A stretch of 64,000 nt of DNA, taken from the NCBI GenBank assembly GCA_020746105.1, contig CM036626.1:16442001-16506000 (forward strand), written 5' to 3'. Within the stretch, counting starts at the first letter, position 1. The number at the start of each line of letters is the position of its first letter. Positions 11,433 through 24,391 of this stretch are shown here, one piece after another. This DNA is from Trogon surrucura (taxonomy: Eukaryota; Chordata; Aves; Trogoniformes; Trogonidae). The notes below the pieces were generated by a model. The model was not told where the DNA came from and did not search any database. It worked only from the letters and a program-made list of their open reading frames with translations. The position numbers were made by a program, and so were the translations under genes.

Positions 11433-14400
11433 CGCATTTAATCCCTTTTTGGCAGGACTGGGCTCTCCAGTGACGTTTCAGTCTCCCTGCATAGCTGAAA
11501 AGCTAAAGATCTGTGATGGCTGGGCTCATCCAGGTGAAAATCAATACTGAAGTCAGTGGAACTGAATCAGGACATAATTCATGAAAATCAGTAGTATCTC
11601 CAACTGAAGTTATTGAAATTACTGCCATGTCAAATCTAAAGTAACCCTTTACGTTAAACAGCATTAGAATATGCTTACTTACTGCCATCTTTGTGCAGAC
11701 ACAGTATTGATCACGCGATGCTTTGTGCCTTTGATCCACAAATAAGCTGACTGGACTGAACAGGGCAAGGTATCTTAGGTAAAGATAAATTTTTAAGAAA
11801 AATCTTTAAAAAAGCTGTAATTGATAAACACAGTTAGGTTGAAATTGTTTTGGTTTTTTTTTTTCCCTAGGTAAGAAGACAAAATCTATTTCCTTGAAAG
11901 GAGATATTACCATTTAATTTTTTGCTCTTTGCAGAAGGGATCGACTCCTAGTGGTCCCCACTGCTGACCAGACTGAACTACAATAACTGTGTGATGAGTG
12001 AAGGGTCAGGTGAGCATTTACATTGAGTTAGTTAATGTAAAACTACTTCTTACATCTTTGTCATGGTGAGATCAAATCCTCTAATACAGACAAGGTTTTT
12101 TAAGTATCTTAAACACTCAGCTCCAATTAATTAAATTTTCAGAATGATGTGGTTTATCTTCTTATTTCTTTGGTACTGTAGTATACTGTGGAAACCATCT
12201 CTGGGTGAAGATTGTCTTCTCCCGGTGATTAGGTTTGTGATTTGCAAAGGCAGGAACCCTTCTGAGCTGCTTGCAACCTAAGTATCATCTCTAATCTGGA
12301 TAAAATACATTATGATGTCTGACATGAATCTGCTGAACAACTCTTTTCTCTTTCTGTGCATCCCTCTCGGGGCTGATTTTCTGCCTGTCTGGTTTACGTA
12401 ACTTCTATGCTCTGCTGCAGGAATTAACCTTTATGATATGTCTATACAGTACCTTGAATAAAGGGGTGTTAATCTCAGTGAGGGACTTTGGGCAGTGTCA
12501 TCTTGCAAATAAGAATTTAAGCTGCAACGTGTCTGACCCTGTTGTTATCAATGCCTCTATGCATCCAAAGAAAAACTAATAACAAAGGGAAACAGACTCA
12601 GTTGTCATACAAGATATGTGAATACTTAAATAGCTGCCTGCTATCCTTCATATTTCTAAGACTTAAAGGTTCATGGTTTTTTTTTCCCCTGCTTATGTTA
12701 AATGAAAACATATTTACTTGGTATTCATCATTCTACAATGGCCATTTCATCACCTAGACAACATGAATAGAAGTTATTATTCTTACTCATTAGTCAGGGA
12801 AAAGAGAAAAATTGAACGTTTTAGAACATTTTACTTTTCTGTCATTTTAGAGTAAATGACACTCCTAAATGATGGCCAGTCAAACCTACAGAATCTATTA
12901 GTAACTTGATAATAAGTGTGAAGGGATGCTGGGACCCAAAGGAGTCTTAAAGTGGCATTTATCAAGCATGTCACATCATTGCTACTGGTAATAAAAGCAT
13001 TTTTGTTTTATGCTGCAGCGTCTATAGAGAATAATATTTTTTGTGCTATAGCCAAAAGTGATATTGCTACATTCATCACACTGTTTGATATGAAATAGCC
13101 TAAAAGCACTGGAAATTGGCTGTCATTATTTGTTTCTTCCTTTTTTTTCTAATCAAGGAGCCTACGACAGTGATGGGAAAAGTTTTCCTTGTCTTCAAAT
13201 TAAGGCATACAGACACAACATTTCTCCATCAGAAACCTAACCCTTTGTTTCTAGCACTGTCCTAAAGTTTTAGTGCCCTTACAAGAGGAATATTTATGAT
13301 TAACTCATTTAATTTTCATTTTCTCTCTCCTTCTGAACGTAAGGTTCCGTTTGTTTATTTTACTGTAACAGTCTTTCCTGGCAAAAGGTTCATTGGCTGC
13401 AGTGAAAATTCTGTCTGTTTGGGGACTGCAAGATGATGACTTTGGATGTTAGCTTCCAAATGTCAAAAATTAACAAGTAATCAGTTGCTTCTGAAAGTGA
13501 TAAAATTATTTGGGTCCCTCTTTATTCAATCTTTTAAATAAGACAATTTAAACCAAGGACAGCATTATAGTGCCATTTTAGAAAACCCTGGTGAAGGGTA
13601 GTGTATACTGCTGAAAATAGTTTTCACTGCTGGCATAGCTACTGATGATGTAAACTACACTCTTGGGGGGGACGAGGTGCTTGAAGTATGTAATTTTTTT
13701 TTCAGATCTGAAAGACACAGTGAGACCAAGCTAAACTTTTCTTGGCTGGTGGCACCATGGGAAAATACTGCTGAGTCATGAACTCAGCCTCTGTCCTAGA
13801 CTCTGCTCTTCCCCCAAAATTAAAAATGCAGTAGTATTTTTACAGTAGGTAGCAGTAATGAAATGTTAAAAATGAGAAGAACAAAACACAACACAACTAA
13901 ACAAAACCCTCTAGAAAAGTCTTTTCAGCTGTCTTCCTTGGTAGGAAAAGGACCTGTCAGTTGATGGGTCAACCAGTCATGGCCTTGTGCTCTGTGTCCC
14001 CTGTACAGCTGCTGCAAATCTGCATGGCAAAGCTGGTGCAATTTCCTATGGAAATGTAAGGCTAGGAGAGGCAAATGCATCACAGGAGCTCATTTAATAG
14101 CAGAGAGGAAAGAGAGCACATTTATCATATTGAATTCTTTCCCACAGATATTCATCATTTGCATGTAAAGATGCCATCTGATTTTCTCCCTCATAAACCT
14201 GGTAGGATGTTTTCCTTTTTTCCTATTGTTGTTATTTTGGTTTGGATTTAAATCTGTCACTTTTGAAAACTTATGCTTTCTAAGCCCCACTGCACTCTGA
14301 AAGTAGAAACAAATGGGATTTTGAAGGGCTGAGGAAGTTAAAATACTCCTTGTTGAGTGTGTTTGTGCAGCACGATGGATTTCGTAATTACTTGAGCCTG

Positions 14401-15166
14401 TTCCTGGTGGTGGGGTTGCTCTTTGAAGCTAAATTCTGCCCTGGCTATTTTTTTTCAGACTACAGAATTTGTCATATTGACTGACTCTGTTAAGATCTGG
14501 CATGTCTTATTAACACTCTTCAGCAAGGCAACCCACTCTCTGTCTGAAACATACAGTCAGGCAAGACTGTTTGAACAGCTAGAGCAACCTTTCCACTTCT
14601 TAGGAGCATGGTGGTGCCAATATTGTGCATAGCTCTCTGCACTTCCTTCACATTAATCTTATTCTGTCTTTATAACGTGCTGACATATCAGCTGACTCCA
14701 TGGGACATTCAGTCCAGTAAGAGTATGATGCTATGACAGCTTAAATCAGGTTTTTAGAAGTTCATGCAGCCAGACAATTAAAAATAAAAAGAAAAGCATA
14801 TCATTCAGAAATGTAGAAAAGCACCACAAATGCAGAAATGCTATGCCATTAATATGGATGGCCACATTTAAACTTTGTGAACAGCTTATGCCTTCCTTTT
14901 CTTCACTTCCTATGTGATCGTTGCTGGTTCTTTGCACAGCAATTAAGGACTTGCAGATGAAGCAAACTGTCGCTTGGGGTCAAATATATCACTTGTAGAG
15001 CATGGTGCTAAGGAATAGCATTAAATGAACTGATTTGTAAATAACTCTAGTTTACTGAACACAAGAACTCTCTGTATTAAGCTGTGTAGCCTTCCAGAAG
15101 ACATGACATGCCTCAAACGACTGGTTGAAATACCGGTTACAACAACCTGCAGATCACACTGAGCAG
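11433..15166. other. Intergenic or intronic DNA, nothing recognised
   Basis: Single-copy AT-leaning sequence with scattered short T tracts. I found no known repeat, RNA gene or convincing coding block. Confidence 0.5.
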
Positions 15167-15595
15167 TCATAGAATCATAGAATGATATCAGTTGGAAGAG
15201 ACCTTTAAAAAGTCATGTAGTCTAACTCCTTGGCAATGAGCAGAGACATTTTCAACCAGACCAGGTTGCTCAGAACCTGTCCAACTGGACCTTGAATGTT
15301 TCCAGGTATGGGCTATCTACCACCTCTCTGGGTAACCTGTTCCAAGGTTCCACCACCCTCATCATAAAAAAATTTCTTCCTTATATCTAGTCTGAACCTA
15401 CTCTGTGTAAGTTTAAAACCACTACCACTTGTCCTCTTGCTACATGTCCTTGTAAAAAGTCTCTCCCCTCTCTCTTGTGAGTGCTGAAAGGTTGTAGTAA
15501 GATCTCCCTGGAACCTTCTCCAGGCTAAATAACCCCAACTCTCTCAGCTTTCCCTCATAGGAGAGGTGTTCCATCTCTCCGATGATTTTATGAAT
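15167..15595 (-). mobile_element. CR1 LINE fragment, older copy
   Basis: The + strand shows the reverse complement of a CR1 3' end: TCATAGAATCATAGAAT at 15167 onward, then GTTGGAAGAGACCTTTAAA, followed by the familiar antisense CR1 3'-UTR and ORF2-tail blocks (TCCAACTGGACCTTGAATG, TTCTCCAGGCTAAATAACCC, GGAGAGGTGTTCCATC). The element therefore points left, with its 3' terminus at 15167 and a 5' truncation near 15595. It is about 429 bp, contains many substitutions and almost no CpG, and is clearly older than the copy at 481-619. No intact reading frame remains. The right boundary is approximate, because similarity fades after TCCGATGATTTT. Confidence 0.93.
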
Positions 15596-18500
15596 GCCTT
15601 TATGAATAAACGTTCACATCACCTTGTGATGTGACTGAAAATTTCTTTTCCCCAACAGCATTTCTTTCTGAAACTCTTTCTGGCAGAGATTAATTTGTGT
15701 GGCCTTAGGGTGACTCTTGTGGGTGCTGCTTTCTGCCGGTGGCTGTTTTCCTAAGTGTTCCCTGCCCCTTACTCTAGTAGTATTTGCTGATTTATTTCTG
15801 AAAAGATAATGCATATACTAGCAGACAGTTCTGCCATAATCATGTCTCAGCAGTTGTCTTTGGTCACCAGTAATGAGAAGAAAGGAGGGAGCTTGAGAAA
15901 ATGCTCTAATTAGTTCTTGTAGATCAGAACACTTCTCAGCTGAAAGAAGCCCTGCATCTACACAGAGCTAATGTCATTGCACAGAAGTGTGGGCTTTTTT
16001 GAGGAAAGAAACTGCAGTATGTTTCAAGAGACAAATCGGAATTATTTTATTATGCAAAACAAACAAACTGCAGTAGACTGAGTAGAGGAAGTTCAAGGTT
16101 TGTATCTGAAAATCTCAATATCAAGTATGCTCATTTTTATGTATTTATACGATTGTGTATTTATAGCTCATATTTAGTTTTATATGCTCTGTGCTCTATG
16201 GATATTTTCAGACTGGGCTTCTTTGTTTGCAGAAACGCTCCTTTTGTTTTTTCGCTCCTCAGTTTCTTTCTTGCTGGTTTCAAACATCACTCCCTCTCTT
16301 GTTGGGTTTGAACGAAACAAAATGACCCACTTTTGCATTTGTTACTGTTTGCGTGGAAATCTAGAGATATTTCCAAAGAATCCATACATTTATTCTGTAA
16401 GAAAATGCTGCTTCTATTGTGAGCAAAGCTTTTCTATGTGAGCACAGTGAGATTTCACCAGCAGCAAGCCACAGATGTGTTTCACTGAGACAGCTTGCCA
16501 TTTGTTAGCAGAAACAGTTTGCAGCTTCTAAAATACCACTTCTTTCAGGAGAAACTGCCTTGGTCTCTGTTGCACATCCTGTTGAGTAAAGTAGGTGTGT
16601 AAATTACTGACATCCATTATGTACATACACACATCTATGATATATATGCACTCACTCTAACTTAGCTACCTGTATCCCCTTTAAATAGAGGGAAAGTGAA
16701 ATAGTGACTTTCTCCTTGCCTGAATGTTTTGCTGTTTCTGTTTAATTAGTCTGGTTGTCTGTCCTTGAGAATGGCTTATAGAGTTTGGACACAGCAATCT
16801 TATTTCATCCAGGCAAGTGGAGAGTCTCTGGATTTGGACAAATATCAGAATTCTTACATTCTTCATTCTTGTGAAACTTTACATAAGAACTGCTACCATA
16901 ACAGTTAAGCTAACATAGAGTTAAAACTGGAAGAAGGCTAGAATGGCTCTCTCTAAAACCCTTAATTTATTACTGGATGTTTATAACTACAAGGCAAAAT
17001 TTCCTAAATAAATGAGAATGAAGGCTATCACTTACAGTTCATCAATTTATATTGATAACATTATCACCGTATTTATTATCCAGCCTTACAGAGAGCATTC
17101 AATTCATTTGGCAGAGAATAGAGCCAGATGCAGTCTTTGGTTAGAGTTGGGAATGTTAAAATGTCACTCATCCTTAAAACGAAAACTAGTAAATATTTTT
17201 GCATGTTCACCAGTTTGCTGCAGTCTTGTATTACTTGTGAAACTTAAGTGATGGCATTTCTGGGACAATCCTGCATGCAAGAAACTCAGCATTTCCATCT
17301 TCTAGAAGAGGCATATCCAGTGGTGACATTAACAATGATGAATAAAACAGCAACGATAAAGCAGACATGGCATTTCCTAGTCTGAGTGGTTATGCACCTA
17401 AATTTCTTCAGTTTCTATAACTTTTTTGTATTTGTGTATACAGACTGTGTGTATGTAGTCCCAAATCGAAGTGATGAAGTTGAGAGGGATATAGAAAGAT
17501 GGAAGAGTAATGCTTGCAGGAAAAGAGCTGAAAAAAGGAAAATTTCACTTATCTGGACAGCTGGATTGCTGTGGAAGGCAATATTTGACTGAAGACCCAT
17601 GCAAATGTCAGGCAAGAAAGCAATAAATTCTGACAGCTATCAGAGATCTAACAGAAAGATGTCTCTGAAAAGTAAAGTTCTACAGCTGCAACACTTTCAG
17701 TATTTTCTTAGAGTGAAGATGTGGCAGGTAAGAGAGAGTAGAAAATGGATGCTTTGGTACAACATTTCTAAACTCTGTCTGGAACTGGAGAGCAGGGATG
17801 GGGATTGTTAAACAGATTTTCTGCAGATCTACCAAGCAGATATTTGAGCTAGACATTGTACAGCAAAAGAGAAAAAAAAAAAAAAAAAAGGACACATTTT
17901 CCAGTGAATTCATTGCTTTTTCATATTACTCAAAGCTTGAATAAGCAAGTTGTCAACTGTAGCTCACAGGGACAGTGAAGAAAAATGGAAGACAAGACTA
18001 TGACATGTTGGGATGTTGGGACTGAATACAGAAAGGGAGGATGTCGTGTGAGCGGAATTTGAACAGAGTCCAGACAACTGTGATGCAAATGTTCACCTCC
18101 TGAAACTTCTGCATAAAGGTACCTACACACTCAAAATCATCATCATCGTCAAATCGTCATCAAATGGTCTGAAGAGGTAGTGTTATGACCCCTATACCTG
18201 GAAAGACCGAAACCACTGTTCCTATTGCTGCAGTCATTCTTATATCAAAAATAAATCAAAATTTGTGCTTATCTTTCCAGATAGCAGTTTATATTGTAGT
18301 GGGAAGCCCTCTGTAAATTTATAATGCTTCAAAGACCTTATCTCCTTGTTTAGTCCATTCTCCTGGGTAAGTAACAGGTGGTATAATGCAGTCCCTGCAG
18401 TTTACAAAGGCTCAGAGAGCCGCTTTCCTAATTGTAGAAAGAGGGCAGTGTTTCTTTCAGTTCTAAGCTTGCTTTTTTAAGAAAGGAAGGGGCAGTATGA

Positions 18501-21500
18501 GTGAAATATTTAAGATGTTAATCTGGAGGAGGATTTTTATCGCATGTAGACGTGCTTCAGATGGCATAAGACAGAAATTCTCAGTCTTGCCCACATAGGG
18601 AAATAGCAGAACCATAGATTTAAGGGAGGAAGCGTGTATCTAGCTTAGGTGCATTTCCTGGCATTTCCATTTTATATCTACATAAATTTCTGGGTGCTTT
18701 GTAGGTAACTATTTGCATCTATCTATCTGGTTAACCCTTGGACAACTCTTAGCTCCAAGTCCAGCCAACAGGATAATTATTTAGAGCAGCAGTTTGCATC
18801 AATATTCTGCAGCTTAGCAATCAATGGATATTGTGTAGATACTAAGATATAGGTCAGACTATACTACTAGATTATGCCAGATTTTAAGAATTCAGGAATA
18901 TGAGTATTTGAAAAACTGACTCTAAATATGGTGTTACATTCCATCTCAGTTTCCATCACAAGTCATCCAGGGTGTTTGTGTAATATGAAAGTCCGTCCGA
19001 TACTCAATTTTTTCATTTTTGCTCTTGAACCTCTTCTCCTTTGAAAAACAGTTTTAAGCAGAGGTTACTGGATAGTTTTTCTGGTAGATGAGCTTCTATG
19101 TTATTTATATCAATTTATCTTACACCCCCACCCCCCCCGTCCATGTAAATCATCCTTAACTTAAAGAGCACTGTTAATAGTATATTCTTATAACATGAAA
19201 TAGGAACGATTGTGATCTGGCCAAGTGGAACTGAAATAAGATCCCACAGTCTGTGATGACAGCATCATAATGTGTCCTGAGGGCTGCTGTGCCACTGCAG
19301 TTCTATCGATATCAAGTTATTGCATAGAAGTTCTTAAAATGTGTTATAAACCAAGATTTTCTCCTGCTAATTTTTACAAGTAGAATGTGAAACACCCCAC
19401 AGAAAGTCACAGTGGAAGGACTGCTAAGGAGGCAGGTAAATATGACTTGAATCACTGTAATACTGATGATGCCCGGTTTGTTCTAATGGAACTAGGTTTG
19501 TGTGAAACACAGCTAGAGCAGTTCACAAGCAGGTGAACCTCTTGATTTTCTTGTATGCCAAGTTCGTACTTCCTTAACTCTTTCTTGGGATTTTTAATCC
19601 TACAATTTAAAGGAAATGAATTTCAGCCACTGACTTTTGCATTGTTTTCTAATAACTGTAAAATTGCCCAGGTTCTTTGGAAATTGCCCAAGGATCATGA
19701 ACTACAACAAACCTTTGGAAAATATTATTGTGTAAGTTCCAGATGCTCTTAGGAGTGTTTCCAACAGCCTTCAGCGATAAAGCCTGGACACTTTCCAAAG
19801 CTGGTAAATGCATCTAATTCCCTCCAGGTCCAATAGCTACTACAACCTCCCTTGGAGCCTTGAACCATAAGCACACTGTACTTTTGTTGAGTAACTCAGA
19901 CTTTCCTTTAGCAGATGATCAAAATGTAATCATGTTAGCAGTGAATTTTACATTAAAGCAATCCCAAAAATACTACCAATCACTTTAAGTTTATGAACCA
20001 CATCTCTCAGAAATGAACCTGAGTAACAGGAATTGTGTAAGAGTCAGATAATCCTTCCAGCTGCAGAGAACTCTGCTAGCAATTGTTTTAAGCTGTTATT
20101 GAGGGATGAAAGCACTGCTTTAGCTGTAGAACAGTAATAAATGGGGCTTTTTCTTACACAGCACTTTCTTTTTTCTTTTTTTTCTGGCCATCGACTATGT
20201 ATTTTAATCCGATGATGTGGTGGTTTACCTCGGGTTTTCTCTTACTGCTTTTCAACCTGGAGGCATTTTATTTCATTTGCTTACATTCCCTAATACTTCC
20301 CTGTTATGTATTTACCATTACCATGATTGCTATTGTTTTGACTGGCTCTTGATCTGAAAGATGCTGCAATTATTTTGCCCACATGAGTTTCAACCTTGAT
20401 GGAGTACAGTGCAAGATTGCTATTTTGTGTGATGGTAGGCTTTATGTATGAAAGCCTTTCCTTTGACCTGCACCATAGAGCATTCAAAACTCATAGCTAT
20501 AAGAATATTTGCCTGTGGGCCCCTGACTGCCTGCATTCTAGCTGTAACAGCTAACCTAGTCCACGTGGCCAGCCAAGGCGTAAGAAAACCAAGAGCAAAT
20601 GTCTGTTCAGCTTCAGAGCTCAGCAAAGCTGTTGCTGCCAAGCTGAGGTTTTTTCTCACAGGGTGGGGCAACCTAGACAGTTGCAGGTTTGTATGTGTAC
20701 AAGTCCAAAACAGTCAGTAGAGGCTTCAACAGTCATCTGGGGGATTAAAATTGGATTGCAAGTGCACCTTGGCCTTCCAGCTCTCTGCCTGATCCTGGTT
20801 GATGTTCATTCTCTTTGCAAGGACACCAGAACATCCTATGAAATTCTCCTAAAACTATTCATTTTCCAAGTCAGAACCAATTTCGGGTTATCTAATAGAC
20901 CAAACAGAAGACTACTGAATCTGATGGTTCCTCACAATCCATCCAGTTATGCCCACAATGGGCACATCTACCATCCGTGTGATAGGTGAAAAGCTGGGGG
21001 CAGTGACCTCTTGGTCAGGAGGAACACAACCCATCCTGTCATGTGAGACACAGTCCCATGATTCACACTGACAGTTTAGGGGCTTGAACACCCATGCAGA
21101 CTAGTTCCAGGTATGTAATCCATAAGGGATCTTTTTCAGATTCTTACAGATCAGTTTCTTCTAAAGGATTTTCTCTCTGTGGATCTACATGAGATTGTGG
21201 AGAGGTTTTCTTGCTCCAGTGCCTTTTCTGGCAAAAGCTTCAGGACAATAAAATGATCTGGCACTAATCTCATCCAGATGCTGTTTTAATCTCTCTTTAT
21301 AGGAGGACTCTAAAAATCAGTAAATGTTGGAAAAGGAAATGATGAAAACTAAATTCTGCTAGCATAACATTTTAGGGATTTTTGCTTTCACCTCCTCCCA
21401 GTAACTTACTGGTTCTTGGATTACTAGGCTTTGAAGCTGTGTGCTCTGTCTGGAATTTAGGTTTTAAATATGGACAGGCTTCAAAATGGAGTGTTAGACC

Positions 21501-24373
21501 GCATCAACAACATTTTTCATCACACAAACTCTATTTTTTTTGTGTAAAGTATTTATTTTTTCTTGCTATTTGTCTTCAGTGTTTGTGGTGACTATAATGT
21601 CACCATCTGTTCAAGAAGAAACAGAATAAGGTGCCAGCTCAGATGTGTCAGAGAGATTAAAGCCCTGTAATGTTCCAAAATTTCATATTATGATAAATAT
21701 ATTTGGTTTCATTTAATATATGTCTATGCTGGTTATTGTTTATAGTGAGAATGCCCAAATATAAGTCACATGTGAGAAGCTGAAAACTTGAAGTGAAATC
21801 TTGATTCCAAAGAAGTTGAAAGCAGGGGTTTTTTTTTCTGTCTTGTTTCTGAAGTTATCTCTTAAAATTACCTGCTTATATGAGGCCTACTTAATAAAAT
21901 ACTCTAGAACAGACATTGCCTTAGCAAATCAAATTGTGTTCAGTCTAGTCTTGCATTTCAGCTGTAGTAATCATCAGCCTTTGATGGTTCAGTAAGAGCG
22001 ATGCTTCTGTTTTATCCTTGCCTGAGACAGTCTGTCAGAGACGGGATTTTACTAGGTGTAAGGTCTTACACCTTGGCACATGCACTTTTCAAGTCCGATT
22101 TTTTGACTAAACAATTTTGCATGCTTCTTTTAGCTAGTGACTTTTGGGTGAAAAATTAATCATAGACAATAGTTTTTTTCTGCAATAACTACTTCTATTA
22201 TGGAAATATGTATAATGGAAATTATTTAAAGAAGTCCCTTTATGTAAAGGGATATTTGCCAAACAGATTGCGCAGGAAGCAATGATTATGAGATCTATGT
22301 GCAAGCTGCTTGTTTCTGTAAAAATATCCTACAGGACTGGATGTCCCCTTTGGAATCAAACCGAACTGGAACCTACAGGAGGGACCAAATCCAACTACAT
22401 TTTGACATTATCCCATTCTGGCATTCGGATCCATTAATCTATATAATCTGATAGTTTCTAAACTCTTCTAGTCATTCAATGTCCAAAGCACGTATGAGAT
22501 TTCTTCTGCTGTAATGAATCCTCTCCTCTGACAGTGAGAATTAGCTGAATGAATTCCCTTGACTAGGCTCCCAGGGTTTCTTACAATGCTAAATTTCAAA
22601 TGACAGAAAAGAATGCAACGGTGGTAATGGTGATACTTGCATCAACAAAGAGTGCCATCATCTCTCTGCACCTTGGGAGGTTCTCAAGGACTTCTGGCTT
22701 CAAAGACTTGTTAGGATCTTTCCTGTTCTGCACCAAACAGAGTTTCAACCTGCACACAGTGTTTTTAAATACGTTTTCCTGCTGGCATGGAGCTTGTGCA
22801 GCTACTGCAAGTTCGGAAGTAATTGCAAACATCAGAACAGGGTGTGGAGGTCTGACTGAGGGTCTGCTTAGCTTTGCAGATATTTTTAGATGCCTGAACA
22901 TCTCACTTAGTGTGGCTGTTAGAAATATTTCTAAGAATATTTACATAACAGTTCACTTCTGGATGTGGAAGGAATATTTCTCAAAATTAATGTTGCAGAA
23001 GTTATAAGCAATGCCCAGACTGGGTACCTAATGACAGTGAAAAGATTGGTGTTCAGATTATTCCAAGACTCTTCCCCAGAACTGTTCTCTGCCTCCTGAA
23101 TCTGGCCATTATTGGACAGAAGGATTAGACCTACTGTAGGAAAGACTGTTTTCCTAAATACTGACCTAAGCAAATAGAAATTGAAAAGACAAAGGAGAAG
23201 AAATAGGCTCCTCCATCTACTAAAGCTAAGCAAAATATTTGCCAGTAAGCACCTCATTAGAAGTTATCATACATTGTTATTCTCCTTCAATAAACAATTT
23301 TAATTTAAGGTTTAAATTCAAGAAAGATTTAATGAGGTAGTATGAAGATTTGACTAAAATAGCTAGGTAATAAATCTGCTTAATTTCTCTATAATATAAA
23401 CTGGCCATTTAATTCATAAATGCAAGTAAACACAGTAAATTTCCCTCAGGCAACGAGGCTGATTGGTGAGAGCACTATCTGAGTAAGAAATGGAGGTATC
23501 TTGATAGCAAGCACATGCTATTGAAATAGTTCGTCTTTTTGTGTATATAGCAGATTGAGCAGCTACGCTGTCTAAGAAACCTCACGTGTACACTAGGATC
23601 AGACATTATTTGAAGAAATAGTTATGTTTTAGAACAATCTACCTCACTTCGGAGAAGAATTAGTGCACCCGAAATCATTCTTTCGAGCTGGGGTTAGCAC
23701 ATTCCTTGTGAAAGGCAGTGGAGTTCAAACAGCTTGTACGGTTTGGAGGGCAAGAATGCACCTGAGGTACTGCATCATGGAAGATATTGTCAGTTCTGCA
23801 ACTCCTCTGTTCAAATAAACAAAAAAAAAGAAAAAAATCCCCACAGTAGCAATGCTAATAAAGAGCAAATCTGTATGAGTGGTGGTGTTTAAAGTTCAAT
23901 CTGAAACACAAAACATGCTTCAGTAGTTTATATTAAATGTAGTACTTCAAATCCAGTTTCTTTAGTATCTCTACAAAATGAAAGCAGGAGATGATAATCT
24001 TCAAAATCCCTGAGGCTACTTCTTTTGAGCATTTTTAACCACGAGTTTAATCAGTACAAGGAAATGGGTGAAAAAGGCTTTAGGCATATATAAGACAACA
24101 CAAAACTCATATTGACAAATCTCATGCAATGGACGGGATCGGATGATGCATACAAGCCTGTCAAAATCCTTTTCTACACTGAACGAAACAGAAGCCTCCG
24201 GGCATGTGAACTCAAGCATGTGAAGAAGTGAGCAAATGTTTCTAGAGCAGTTTAGTCTTTTCATAACCTGTTGAGCTTGTTTTTGTAGTTGACTTAGGTT
24301 TAGGATACCTACAGCTGTCTCGGGTACAAGGTAATGGGTGCTTAAAAACTGTAGAGTAATTATAGAGAAGGCA
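15596..24373. other. Long gene-free stretch
   Basis: No supported gene. An A18 tract lies at 17872-17889, an imperfect ATC/GTC triplet run at about 18136-18163, and a C-rich run near 19124-19138. A stretch open on both strands lies at about 22600-23007 (135 codons +, 101 codons -) without recognisable domains. The 23.28-23.42 kb and 21.69-21.79 kb intervals are AT-rich and could be conserved noncoding DNA, but this cannot be judged without alignment. Confidence 0.5.
17872..17889. repeat. A18 homopolymer
   Basis: Eighteen uninterrupted A residues. I see no AATAAA-type signal or gene-like sequence just upstream that would mark it as the tail of a processed pseudogene. Confidence 0.9.
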
Positions 24374-24391
24374 AGATCTGAGGTCAGATCT
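24374..24391. repeat. Perfect 8-bp inverted repeat, 2-bp spacer
   Basis: AGATCTGA and TCAGATCT are exact reverse complements separated by GG. They form an 18-bp dyad that could bind a dimeric factor or simply be a chance palindrome. Confidence 0.8.

Noticed and set aside
17400-17889. Processed pseudogene ending in the A18 tract
   Set aside because: No AATAAA-type signal lies at the expected distance, no target-site duplication is evident and the preceding frame has no known parent.
22596-23007. Opposing frames of 135 and 101 codons
   Set aside because: Both strands are open with no family match. This is consistent with chance stop depletion.
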